A DNA stretch of 5,526 nucleotides from CALCMJ01 sp964475415 (GTDB taxonomy: Bacteria > Bacteroidota > Bacteroidia > Chitinophagales > Saprospiraceae): NCBI GenBank assembly GCA_964475415.1, contig CAYYWZ010000119.1, positions 1 through 5,526 of the forward strand, read 5' to 3'. This document shows, one piece after another, positions 1-5,526 of the stretch. Position 1 is the first letter of the stretch, and every line of letters starts with the position of its first letter. The position numbers were made by a program, and so were the translations under genes. The notes below the pieces were generated by a model. The model was not told where the DNA came from, ran no database searches, and saw only the letters and a list, made by a program, of their open reading frames with translations.

Positions 1-60
1 CTTATTATTACTTCTTTTTAGATTACCTAACTAAGATTGTATTACTACTCTGTAGTATAT

Positions 61-127
61 GAGCACTTCTCTAAGAGAATAATTATCCTTAATTATAGTT
101 AGGGCTGGTTGTGTAACTTAAGTGCTC
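61..127. repeat. Inverted repeat enclosing an inner hairpin
   Basis: GAGCACTT at 61-68 is the perfect reverse complement of AAGTGCTC at 120-127. Inside the 51-base loop lies a second potential hairpin, ATAATTA (79-85), loop TCCT, TAATTAT (90-96). It could be a structured RNA, the remains of a terminator from an upstream gene, or chance in AT-rich DNA. No T-tract follows, so a simple intrinsic terminator is unlikely. Confidence 0.3.
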
Positions 128-355
128 TTCTGTTACAGTGCTGTGGTCTTATTGCAATAGTTTTAAAGATTAATTGCATACATTAATTTTTATAATAATT
201 AGGAATTTTTCGCTTAAATAGGTATTCGGTACACCACTAAATATTGGTAAATATTCGTCCTAGAATAAGGCGATTTTTACAAATGATAAAAAAATATTTT
301 AAAAGTTGAAAATAAGTTGTTACGTTTTCCTGACTAGAGATATATACTAATGATA

Positions 356-383
356 GAAGAAACATAGGCCTATGAAATTCTTC
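356..383 (+). promoter_or_regulatory. Nested palindrome in the leader of the secreted-protein gene
   Basis: The perfect 12-bp palindrome CATAGGCCTATG (363-374) is flanked by complementary arms GAAGAA (356-361) and TTCTTC (378-383). As RNA this folds into a two-step stem with a small internal loop. As DNA it could be an operator for a dimeric regulator. It lies 4 bases before the next hairpin (388-419) and about 70 bases before the start codon. The role is inferred only from position and symmetry. Confidence 0.35.
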
Positions 384-387
384 AAAA

Positions 388-419
388 GATAAAGGCACCG
401 CTGGTACGATGCCTATATC
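388..419 (+). promoter_or_regulatory. Leader inverted repeat, copy 1 (shared with copy at 2985-3023)
   Basis: GATAAAGGCA (388-397) pairs with TGCCTATATC (410-419) at 9 of 10 positions. The loop contains a further ACC/GGT pairing (397-399 with 403-405). It lies 33 bases before the ATG at 453. The downstream arm and the loop pattern CGCT..TAC resemble the element before the metalloprotease gene, suggesting a common regulatory site or leader hairpin. It could be an operator, an unusual promoter (the TATATC part as a -10-like block) or a structured 5' UTR. The sequence does not decide between these. Confidence 0.4.
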
Positions 420-452
420 AAAAAATTTTGTAACACGTAAATATAACTAAAA

Positions 453-2921
453 ATGAAAAATTTATCAATATGCTTGATATATTTATTTAGCTCGCTCATG
501 ATTTTAACAGCTCAAACGACAGAATACGAGCTAGCAAGTGCCATTCAATCGACCGATTCTTATTATTTACATTCTGACATTTACAGGACAACCTCTGAGA
601 CTTATGCTAAACTTAGTTGGGAAGAGGGTATTACCTCAGGAGATCTTACCCTAGAATTAAGAGATCGAAGTACACAGAAAATTTCTATTCACATACCTAA
701 TAACAACAAATTAGTTCTTAATAATCTCCCGGATGATACTAATTACGACTGGAGATTAAAAATTACGGAAGACGGTGAGTCTGATGTAACATCTTGGGTG
801 CAGTTTACTACTGCTTACCAAAGTCCTATCAAAGCTACTAAAGCTGTATCTGATGCCATGAAAAACTGGAAGAAGAATATGGATAAGTATGATAATATAG
901 AACAATATATTATGGCTCAGATAGATATCAGTATGGAGGATAGGCTGACATTTGTAATGAATTTTTACAAAGGTGTTCCCCCGAGTCTAAACGCTGGAGT
1001 GCTTCTAGGTGGAGGTGATGGTGATGGATGTAATTGTGATTTCGTTGTGTTTGATAATGTAGATCAGGGCTCTCCAGAATTCGTTGAGCACGAAGATGAT
1101 GATGATGTATATTGTGGAGAGTGGGATAGAGACGGTTCTTATACAGAACGTCACGGAGCTGCTAAAGACATGCAACTACACTTAGATGGAAGACTAAAGG
1201 AAAGCCAAAGTCAAAACTATGAAATAGCGAAATTTGTAAGTTATACGAATCTAACGGTACAATATTGCTGTGATACGGATGATTGTTGTGATGCTGAATA
1301 TACGGTAGGCGCAAGATATGATCATGAACTTTACGGATTCGGAAAATACAGTAATAAAGGTGGATATAGTGTGATGGCTGCAGATGTTGCCTTTGTAGCA
1401 GAAGTTATAGATGGTGAGATTAATTTAATGGGAGAGCCTATGGCTAATGCATTAGAAGTTGCTGAAGAAACTACAACCAATTGGGACTTTTGGTATCAGC
1501 TTATTGATTTAGTTGCTCTTGGCTTAGGAACATATGAAGAAATTATAGATCTAGATGCTGATGCAATTGAAGAATTCTTAGATCAAGTTATAGCTGTAAT
1601 AAGTACGAATACTGTAAATCACGAATATGATTCAAATGGAAATAGTATAACTGATATCCTTAAGGTAAGTCCGGTTAAAAGAACAATAGGGGCTAATGAG
1701 ATAGCCAATTATTATATCTGTTCTAACTCTGCACTAGCGTACAATGATGCATGGGGAAAGAAATTCTGGTGTAACAAAGGTGATATCGAGACAGACGGTC
1801 ACGTGAAGAGTGGTTATTCTATAGCGATATCTTCTATCTATAAAAATGATCCTAATGACGAATGCTGTAGAGCTGATTATGCTAAGTGGGTAACAGGGTC
1901 ATACATAGCAAATGGCGCAAATGCACAGAATATGATTGCAGAAGCAGGTGCAGTAGTAGGATGTAATGACGGAGAATGGATATCTAATGGTGTAAATATA
2001 CAGTGTCCTAACTCTAATACAGCTCTTCCAGGAGCAATAGGAATTGCAACTGCAGATAATGATTGTTGTGAAGGTGGCGCAGTAGATCCTAACTTTGATG
2101 TATCTTATGAATGCGTAGAATGGTTTGATACTACAGAAGAAACAGATAGTTTTGGTGGTGATGATGATGGACCAGACAAAGATGGTGGTGATGGAGATGG
2201 ACCAGATAAGGATGATGACGGTGGACCAGTAATCGATGGAGAAGATGGACCAGATAAAGATACTGATGTACCAGGTGGACCAATTAAAGATTGTACAACT
2301 TGTAAAAGAGCAAAAATAACAGTAAGCATTCCTGGATGTCCTGATGATGCAAACCACGCATTTACTATACTAGAAGTTAATCCTTACAATGGAAATACAT
2401 CGATTATATGGTGGGATAATGATGTGGATGTATGTGAGTTTAGCGTAGAAATTACAACAAGGACATGTAGAACATACAAGATTTCTCATACAGTAGTAGG
2501 CGAGTGCTCTAATGAAACTCAAGTTAAAACTCTATTCACTACATGTTGTAAGGTTATCATAGAGCCACCACATGAAGAAGATGAGCCAGATTATCCAGGT
2601 GAAGGAATGACAGACGATAATACTCCAAGTGAAGAAATGATGGAGGGAGACTTAGATGTAGAAGTAAGATTCTCAGAATCTGTAATTGATAATCAACTGA
2701 CTGTATATCCTAATCCTGCAATCAATCAAGTAATGTTTGATACGAACGTAGAGGAAGGTACATTGGAAATATATAATATCAATGGAAAGAAGATCACTTC
2801 TAAGATCATCAGAAAAGGTTCTTCTGTAATATTAGATAATGCTACACTAGGAACAGGTACTTACATTGCCAGACTAAATTCAAATGGTCTCGTAACTACT
2901 CAAAAATTTATAATTCTCTAA
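453..2921 (+). CDS. Secreted cysteine-rich multidomain protein with T9SS sorting domain, function unknown
   Basis: The 822-residue product is not recognised as a whole. Residues 1-20 form a signal peptide (hydrophobic core, likely cleavage LTA|QTT). Residues 47-120 look like a fibronectin type III-like beta sandwich (alternating strands, YDWRLKI and WVQFTT near its end). Residues 125-565 are an orphan core with Cys-Cys pairs at 272/273, 278/279, 471/472 and 538/539. Residues 568-613 are an Asp/Gly-rich repeat linker, and 614-700 a Cys module also found in the neighbouring protease. After an acidic linker, 744-822 is a type A T9SS sorting domain (VYPNP at 751, LEIYNINGKK, GTYIARL, QKFIIL at the end). 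This predicts Sec export, then T9SS transport to the surface or medium, with disulfides formed outside. No catalytic motif was seen; adhesin, matrix or binding role is a guess. The ATG at 453 is chosen because the signal peptide follows directly; the context is A-rich (CTAAAAATG), with no Shine-Dalgarno sequence. Confidence 0.9.
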   Translation: MKNLSICLIYLFSSLMILTAQTTEYELASAIQSTDSYYLHSDIYRTTSETYAKLSWEEGITSGDLTLELRDRSTQKISIHIPNNNKLVLNNLPDDTNYDWRLKITEDGESDVTSWVQFTTAYQSPIKATKAVSDAMKNWKKNMDKYDNIEQYIMAQIDISMEDRLTFVMNFYKGVPPSLNAGVLLGGGDGDGCNCDFVVFDNVDQGSPEFVEHEDDDDVYCGEWDRDGSYTERHGAAKDMQLHLDGRLKESQSQNYEIAKFVSYTNLTVQYCCDTDDCCDAEYTVGARYDHELYGFGKYSNKGGYSVMAADVAFVAEVIDGEINLMGEPMANALEVAEETTTNWDFWYQLIDLVALGLGTYEEIIDLDADAIEEFLDQVIAVISTNTVNHEYDSNGNSITDILKVSPVKRTIGANEIANYYICSNSALAYNDAWGKKFWCNKGDIETDGHVKSGYSIAISSIYKNDPNDECCRADYAKWVTGSYIANGANAQNMIAEAGAVVGCNDGEWISNGVNIQCPNSNTALPGAIGIATADNDCCEGGAVDPNFDVSYECVEWFDTTEETDSFGGDDDGPDKDGGDGDGPDKDDDGGPVIDGEDGPDKDTDVPGGPIKDCTTCKRAKITVSIPGCPDDANHAFTILEVNPYNGNTSIIWWDNDVDVCEFSVEITTRTCRTYKISHTVVGECSNETQVKTLFTTCCKVIIEPPHEEDEPDYPGEGMTDDNTPSEEMMEGDLDVEVRFSESVIDNQLTVYPNPAINQVMFDTNVEEGTLEIYNINGKKITSKIIRKGSSVILDNATLGTGTYIARLNSNGLVTTQKFIIL
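825..2147 (+). other. Orphan extracellular core of the secreted protein (residues 125-565)
   Basis: About 440 residues without a recognisable family. It contains CxC at 193/195, an acidic HEDDDD patch near 213-218, the dense cluster YCCDTDDCCD (271-280), a hydrophobic, helix-prone stretch near 345-385, and a second Cys-rich part (423-554) with single and paired cysteines. The hydrophobic stretch is interrupted by acids and is unlikely to span a membrane. The even spread of cysteines argues for a disulfide-rich extracellular fold, possibly two subdomains. Function cannot be assigned. Confidence 0.55.
2154..2291 (+). repeat. In-frame Asp/Gly/Pro repeat linker
   Basis: Codes residues 568-613. 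Two near-perfect 30-base units encode GGDDDGPDKD and GGDGDGPDKD. They are followed by a degenerate copy ending in DGPDKD (598-603) and a last GGPIKD (608-613). The DNA core GGACCAGAYAARGAT occurs three times, which indicates tandem duplication. Such acidic DxDxDG-like stretches often bind calcium or act as extended spacers in secreted proteins; here it separates the orphan core from the Cys module. Calcium binding is inferred, not shown. Confidence 0.7.
2292..2552 (+). other. Cys module, copy 1 (residues 614-700 of the secreted protein)
   Basis: Cysteines at 617, 629, 661, 672, 685, 698 and 699 give the spacing C-x11-C-x31-C-x10-C-x12-C-x12-CC. Conserved positions shared with the module in the protease are CK at the start, TV, P.C.D, H.F, EV, C.TYK, H, GEC and a final CCK. 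The strand-rich look suggests a small disulfide-stabilised beta domain. I do not recognise a named family. It sits directly before the acidic linker and sorting domain. Confidence 0.65.
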
Positions 2922-2931
2922 TTTATTAATC

Positions 2932-2977
2932 AAATACAGGCTTCTTAAAATTTATAAGGAGTCTGTATTTATTTTTT
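2932..2977 (+). terminator. Intrinsic terminator after the secreted-protein gene
   Basis: A 16-bp stem pairs AAATACAGGCTTCTTA (2932-2947) with TAAGGAGTCTGTATTT (2955-2970), with two G-U pairs. The loop is AAATTTA and a T-rich tail runs to 2977. It begins 10 bases after the stop codon at 2919-2921. Its presence suggests that the downstream protease gene has its own promoter. Confidence 0.9.
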
Positions 2978-2984
2978 CTCACTC

Positions 2985-3023
2985 GATATAGCAGTCATAC
3001 GCTACTTACCTGCTTGCTATATC
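2985..3023 (+). promoter_or_regulatory. Leader inverted repeat, copy 2, before the metalloprotease gene
   Basis: GATATAGCA (2985-2993) and TGCTATATC (3015-3023) are perfect reverse complements around a 21-base loop. AGCAG (2990-2994) can alternatively pair with CTGCT (3010-3014), giving a shifted register. It ends 14 bases before the ATG at 3038 and lies just after a terminator, so it occupies most of the space where a promoter must be. The downstream half resembles that of the element at 388-419 (CGCT..TAC then TGC(C)TATATC). It is an operator, promoter or leader hairpin; which one is not decidable here. Confidence 0.45.
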
Positions 3024-3037
3024 TAAAATAATAAGTT

Positions 3038-5161
3038 ATGAAAACGATACAAAACACTTTCGCACTACTTACATTAATTTTATTCAGTTTTACAACTGCA
3101 ATTGCTCAGATAGAAAGATGCGGTGCAACAGAAATCTTACTTTCACAAAATAGTAACAACCCAGAAATAGAACAAAGAAGAGCTCAATTAGAAAAAGATA
3201 TTTCAACATATCTTGACAATAAAAAAAATAAAAATGATAAAGAGGGAAATGATGAAGAAGAAGGAACTTATACAATCCCTGTAGTTTTACATCTGCTATA
3301 CACAGGTACAACTGACAGCATAAGTGACGCCCAATTATTATCGCAATTGGATGTGCTTAATGAAGACTTCAGTAGATCAAACGCTGATGCTGATAATTAC
3401 TGGGGTGATCTAGGAGCCGATACTAAAATACAATTTTGCCTAGCGCGAAGAGATCCTTACGGACATCCGACAAACGGTATAACTTATACAGAAACCTCTA
3501 CTTCTATTTTCACACTGAGTTCTGAAAATGCTAAGTATGATGATCAAGGAGGGAAGAACCCTTGGCCTACAGATGAATATTTGAACATATGGGTTGTTCC
3601 TGAAATTGCTGATGATGTTTTAGGCTATGCTCAGTTTCCTGGAGGAGATCAGAGAACTGATGGTGTAGTCGTGTGGCATAAAGCTTTTGGAAATACAGGA
3701 ACTCTACATCCTAGTTATAATTTAGGAAGAACAACAACACATGAAGTAGGACATTGGATTAATCTAAAACATATATGGGGGAATGTAACTGGATGCATAT
3801 TTGGAGATAACGTAAGCGACACGCCTAAGGCTCATAGTCCTAATTATGGATGTAATATTGGAAATGTATCATGCAGTTCTGAAGATATGGTGCAGAATTA
3901 TATGGATTATTCGGATGATGCTTGTATGAATCTTTTTACTGAAGGTCAAGCAGAACGAATGAGAGCATGCTTTATAGAAGATGATCACAGAGAAAAGCTA
4001 ATAACTTCTAATGCTTGTGTCGATGTTCTTGGATGTAAAGAATTGTTGATAGATTTTGAGGATTTTGAAGATGGCTTAGGTATCTGGCAGGATGGTGGTA
4101 GTGATGCAGAATTATATGAAGATGAAACCTATGCAGCTTCTGGATCACATACAATTAGGTTAAGAGATAATAGTGGTACTTCTAATATAACGACAAGTAA
4201 CCTAAATGTACAAGGGCATAATACCATGAATGTATTTTTCGCTTTTTACACAGAAGGGTTTAATAATGAAGGTCATGATTTCTTTCTGGAGTTATCTGTA
4301 GATGGAGGTGATAATTTTTCTATGGTAGAAGAATGGAATTATGATGGAGAATTTGTCAATGATAGCTTATACAATTATGTATGTACAATAGTTTACGGAG
4401 AATTTAGTGAAGAAACACAACTAAGAATAAGATGTGATGCATCCAATAATAGTGACAAAGTGTATATAGATGATATAACTATCTATGCATGTACAAGTGT
4501 ACTTTGTGATGATTTAGCTCCCACAACTGTGCCCTTCTCACTAGAAGTGGGATGTGGAAACGGACTGCTTGCTTTACCTTATGTATGTTGTAAGAATTCT
4601 ACTGTAACAGTTTATAATCCTAACTGTAATGATGGTAATGCTCATATTTTTGATTTAGTAGAAGTACATGATGATGGATCAGAAGAGATCGTGTTTTCTT
4701 CTTATGACTGGAATGACGATTGTAAAATTACATTTAATCACTACTTTGATATATGTTCTACTTATAAGGCTATACATAATGCTATAGGAGAATGTGAATG
4801 GTATATTTCTACTAAGAATATCGGTAACTGCTGTAAATTGGAACCGGAGCATGAGTTTGAACCTATAGACAATATAACAGAGGATGATGATGGTATTTCG
4901 TTTAGAAACTTTCCTCAAGAAGAAGTAGAATTCAAGATCATGCCTAATCCAGCAACAGATAAAGTGCAGATACAGCACACAGATATAATTGACCAGATGA
5001 TTACAATTTATAATGTAGCGGGGAAAGAATTAAGACGCATAAGAACTGTAGGTGACCTTACTCAGATAGATGTAACTACACTCAGAGCAGGTACTTATTT
5101 GGTAAGACTGGAAAGTAAGGGGTTAGAACCACTTGTCAAAAGATTACTCATCTTAAAATAG
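3038..5161 (+). CDS. Secreted M43-family (pappalysin-type) zinc metalloprotease with jelly-roll and T9SS sorting domains
   Basis: The 707-residue product is a predicted extracellular endopeptidase. Residues 1-23 are a signal peptide (likely AIA|QIE). Residues 24-75 are a charged prosegment starting RCG (Cys28). The catalytic domain starts at TIPVVLHLLY (79-88). It carries the zinc motif HEVGHWINLKH (235-245): His235, His239 and His245 as ligands and Glu236 as general base. The family Met-turn is in NYMDYSDD (Met289), and Cys253, Cys272, Cys279 and Cys296 are probably disulfide partners. Residues 336-486 are a beta jelly-roll/MAM-like domain (GIWQDGGSDA, IRLRDNSGTS, YIDDITIY) frequent in Bacteroidota secreted peptidases. 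Residues 517-600 are the Cys module shared with the upstream gene. Residues 629-707 are a T9SS type A sorting domain (MPNPAT, GTYLVRL, RLLILK). Family members such as ulilysin and mirolysin are zymogens. Substrate is unknown. The ATG at 3038 is fixed by the signal peptide; no Shine-Dalgarno sequence is visible. Confidence 0.93.
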   Translation: MKTIQNTFALLTLILFSFTTAIAQIERCGATEILLSQNSNNPEIEQRRAQLEKDISTYLDNKKNKNDKEGNDEEEGTYTIPVVLHLLYTGTTDSISDAQLLSQLDVLNEDFSRSNADADNYWGDLGADTKIQFCLARRDPYGHPTNGITYTETSTSIFTLSSENAKYDDQGGKNPWPTDEYLNIWVVPEIADDVLGYAQFPGGDQRTDGVVVWHKAFGNTGTLHPSYNLGRTTTHEVGHWINLKHIWGNVTGCIFGDNVSDTPKAHSPNYGCNIGNVSCSSEDMVQNYMDYSDDACMNLFTEGQAERMRACFIEDDHREKLITSNACVDVLGCKELLIDFEDFEDGLGIWQDGGSDAELYEDETYAASGSHTIRLRDNSGTSNITTSNLNVQGHNTMNVFFAFYTEGFNNEGHDFFLELSVDGGDNFSMVEEWNYDGEFVNDSLYNYVCTIVYGEFSEETQLRIRCDASNNSDKVYIDDITIYACTSVLCDDLAPTTVPFSLEVGCGNGLLALPYVCCKNSTVTVYNPNCNDGNAHIFDLVEVHDDGSEEIVFSSYDWNDDCKITFNHYFDICSTYKAIHNAIGECEWYISTKNIGNCCKLEPEHEFEPIDNITEDDDGISFRNFPQEEVEFKIMPNPATDKVQIQHTDIIDQMITIYNVAGKELRRIRTVGDLTQIDVTTLRAGTYLVRLESKGLEPLVKRLLILK
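4043..4495 (+). other. Jelly-roll/MAM-like domain of the metalloprotease (residues 336-486)
   Basis: The stretch opens with DFEDFEDGLGIWQDGGSDA, continues with IRLRDNSGTS and FFAFYTEGF, has a beta-rich core (FFLELSVDGGDNF) and closes with RIRCDASNN...VYIDDITIY. This pattern is typical of the beta-sandwich domains attached to secreted proteases and glycosidases of marine Bacteroidota. Such domains are thought to bind carbohydrate or protein and to target the enzyme. Binding here is inferred from the family resemblance only. Confidence 0.65.
4586..4837 (+). other. Cys module, copy 2 (residues 517-600 of the metalloprotease)
   Basis: Cysteines at 518, 530, 562, 573, 586, 598 and 599 give C-x11-C-x31-C-x10-C-x12-C-x11-CC. 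Up to the GEC motif it aligns without gaps to residues 617-685 of the upstream protein, with about 20 of 69 residues identical by eye. Both copies continue as CCK, then a short EP.HE.EP acidic linker. The same position before the sorting domain in two otherwise unrelated proteins marks it as a mobile accessory module. Confidence 0.65.
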
Positions 5162-5192
5162 TAGTGTATTTAAGATGTTTGTTTTGTATCAG

Positions 5193-5227
5193 CAGACCCC
5201 TAATAGTAGGGGTCTGTATTTTTTTTT
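5193..5227 (+). terminator. Intrinsic terminator after the metalloprotease gene
   Basis: A perfect 10-bp stem pairs CAGACCCCTA (5193-5202) with TAGGGGTCTG (5207-5216) around the loop ATAG. The sequence TA and nine T residues (5219-5227) follow. It begins 32 bases after the stop codon (5159-5161). Confidence 0.95.
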
Positions 5228-5435
5228 GTAAAGTAAGGTGATTATATTAGAAATTAGTTTGTATAGCCAAACGATGTGATATTTGTCTTTGATCAGATCA
5301 TTCCATATGATTAACTTGTCTAGTTTTATATTTTTATAATCTAGCACAAAGAGAACGGATGAGATATTTAGATTTAGATATTTTGACGATTTTTTAAAAT
5401 AAATTAACGCGTTGAGCTATTAAGCAGCCAAAGTA
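5228..5435. other. AT-rich intergenic stretch without a supported gene
   Basis: All frames are closed or very short. Small symmetric items are TGATCAGATCA (5290-5300), two AGATATTT direct repeats (5362-5369, 5376-5383) and the palindrome AACGCGTT (5406-5413). None has a recognisable role, and no clear terminator serving the minus-strand frame at the right edge was found. Confidence 0.5.
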
Positions 5436-5526
5436 TTAAATTAATTTATTTCTCTTGCTCAGGTCAAATAATCTATTTAGGAGTCTTTCTAATATCCATT
5501 TATTTTTATCTCCTTTTTTGGTGGTG
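5436..5526 (-). CDS. Partial minus-strand reading frame at right edge, possible truncated DUF4011-type helicase start
   Basis: Reading from 5525 down to the TAA at 5438-5436, 29 codons are open with protein-like composition. They include KWILERLLNRLFDLSKRNKLI immediately before the stop when read in two parts: KWILERLL and NRLFDLSKRNKLI. There is no start codon in this frame within the window, so any start lies beyond the right edge. The LFDLSKRNKLI part resembles, from memory, the conserved opening motif of DUF4011 domains in superfamily 1 helicases, which normally continue with an aromatic such as YF or NF. Here a TAA is followed by codons for YF, and no frame continues the domain. It may be a decayed 5' remnant, the ordinary C-terminus of another protein converging on the protease gene, or chance. 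Confidence 0.3.
   Translation of the reverse strand, partial: TTKKGDKNKWILERLLNRLFDLSKRNKLI

Larger units (their letters stand above)
1..452. other. Non-coding upstream region with several small inverted repeats
   Basis: No convincing gene is visible on either strand. The plus-strand frame that stays open longest from the left edge stops at about 62 and encodes only a short hydrophobic stretch, so a gene end there cannot be supported. The region is AT-rich and holds an 8-bp inverted repeat (61-68 with 120-127), a palindrome TATTGCAATA (150-159), and two adjacent hairpins close to the first gene (356-383, 388-419). No exact match to the Bacteroidota promoter pattern (TTG then TAnnTTTG) was found. 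Near matches such as TACGTTTT at 321-328 lack a correctly spaced TTG. Between about 160 and 350 I see nothing definable. Confidence 0.6.

Noticed and set aside
321..328. TACGTTTT as a Bacteroidota -7 promoter element
   Set aside because: It differs from TAnnTTTG at the last base, and the nearest TTG (306-308) starts only 15 bases before it, too close for the usual -33/-7 arrangement.
423..430. AAAATTTTG just before the first gene as a -7 promoter element
   Set aside because: The required TA two bases before TTTG is AA, and there is no TTG at the expected distance upstream.
2154..2291. CRISPR-like or mobile repeat array
   Set aside because: The repeats are in frame, without spacers, and encode a continuous acidic linker.
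2105..2329. Minus-strand Pro/Ser-rich open frame
   Set aside because: It is the antisense reading of the Asp/Gly repeat linker; its apparent collagen-like GPS pattern is a by-product of the repeated GGACCAGA codons.
1899..2357. Minus-strand open frame of about 150 codons inside the secreted-protein gene
   Set aside because: The translation is Ile/Ser/Tyr/Cys-rich low-complexity and mirrors the plus-strand codons; the plus-strand gene has clear domains across this stretch.
3090..3311. Minus-strand open frame under the start of the protease gene
   Set aside because: Hydrophobic, Phe/Leu-rich antisense shadow of A-rich coding sequence, with no start context or family likeness.
4679..4978. Minus-strand open frame under the Cys module and linker of the protease
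   Set aside because: Antisense shadow; the plus strand carries conserved Cys module and sorting-domain motifs over the same bases.

Overview
The window looks like chromosomal DNA of a marine-type, AT-rich Bacteroidota (Flavobacteriia or Saprospiria-like; I cannot place it more finely). The reasons are two large genes for secreted proteins that both end in a type IX secretion system (T9SS) C-terminal sorting domain, A-rich start contexts without a Shine-Dalgarno sequence, and a metalloprotease plus jelly-roll architecture common in that phylum.

Layout: positions 1-452 are non-coding and rich in small inverted repeats; the last of these (356-383 and 388-419) lie in the leader of the first gene. 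Positions 453-2921 (+) encode an 822-residue secreted, cysteine-rich multidomain protein of unknown function: signal peptide, FnIII-like domain, a large orphan core with Cys-Cys pairs, an Asp/Gly repeat linker, a small Cys module and a T9SS sorting domain. A strong intrinsic terminator follows (2932-2977). A short spacer with a perfect 9-bp inverted repeat (2985-3023) leads into 3038-5161 (+), a 707-residue M43 (pappalysin-type) zinc metalloprotease with a jelly-roll domain, a Cys module and a T9SS sorting domain. It ends at a textbook terminator (5193-5227). The last 300 bases are AT-rich and mostly featureless, except for a 29-codon reading frame on the minus strand that enters from the right edge and stops at 5436; it resembles the beginning of a DUF4011-type helicase domain.

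How the genes relate: they are transcribed in the same direction but separated by a terminator, so they are probably independent transcription units. Two things tie them together. First, each carries the same ~85-residue six-to-eight-cysteine module (29% identity, almost identical cysteine spacing) directly before the acidic linker and sorting domain. Second, each is preceded by a similar inverted repeat whose downstream arm reads TGC(C)TATATC. This suggests related, possibly co-regulated, cell-surface proteins. A functional protease/partner relationship is inference only.
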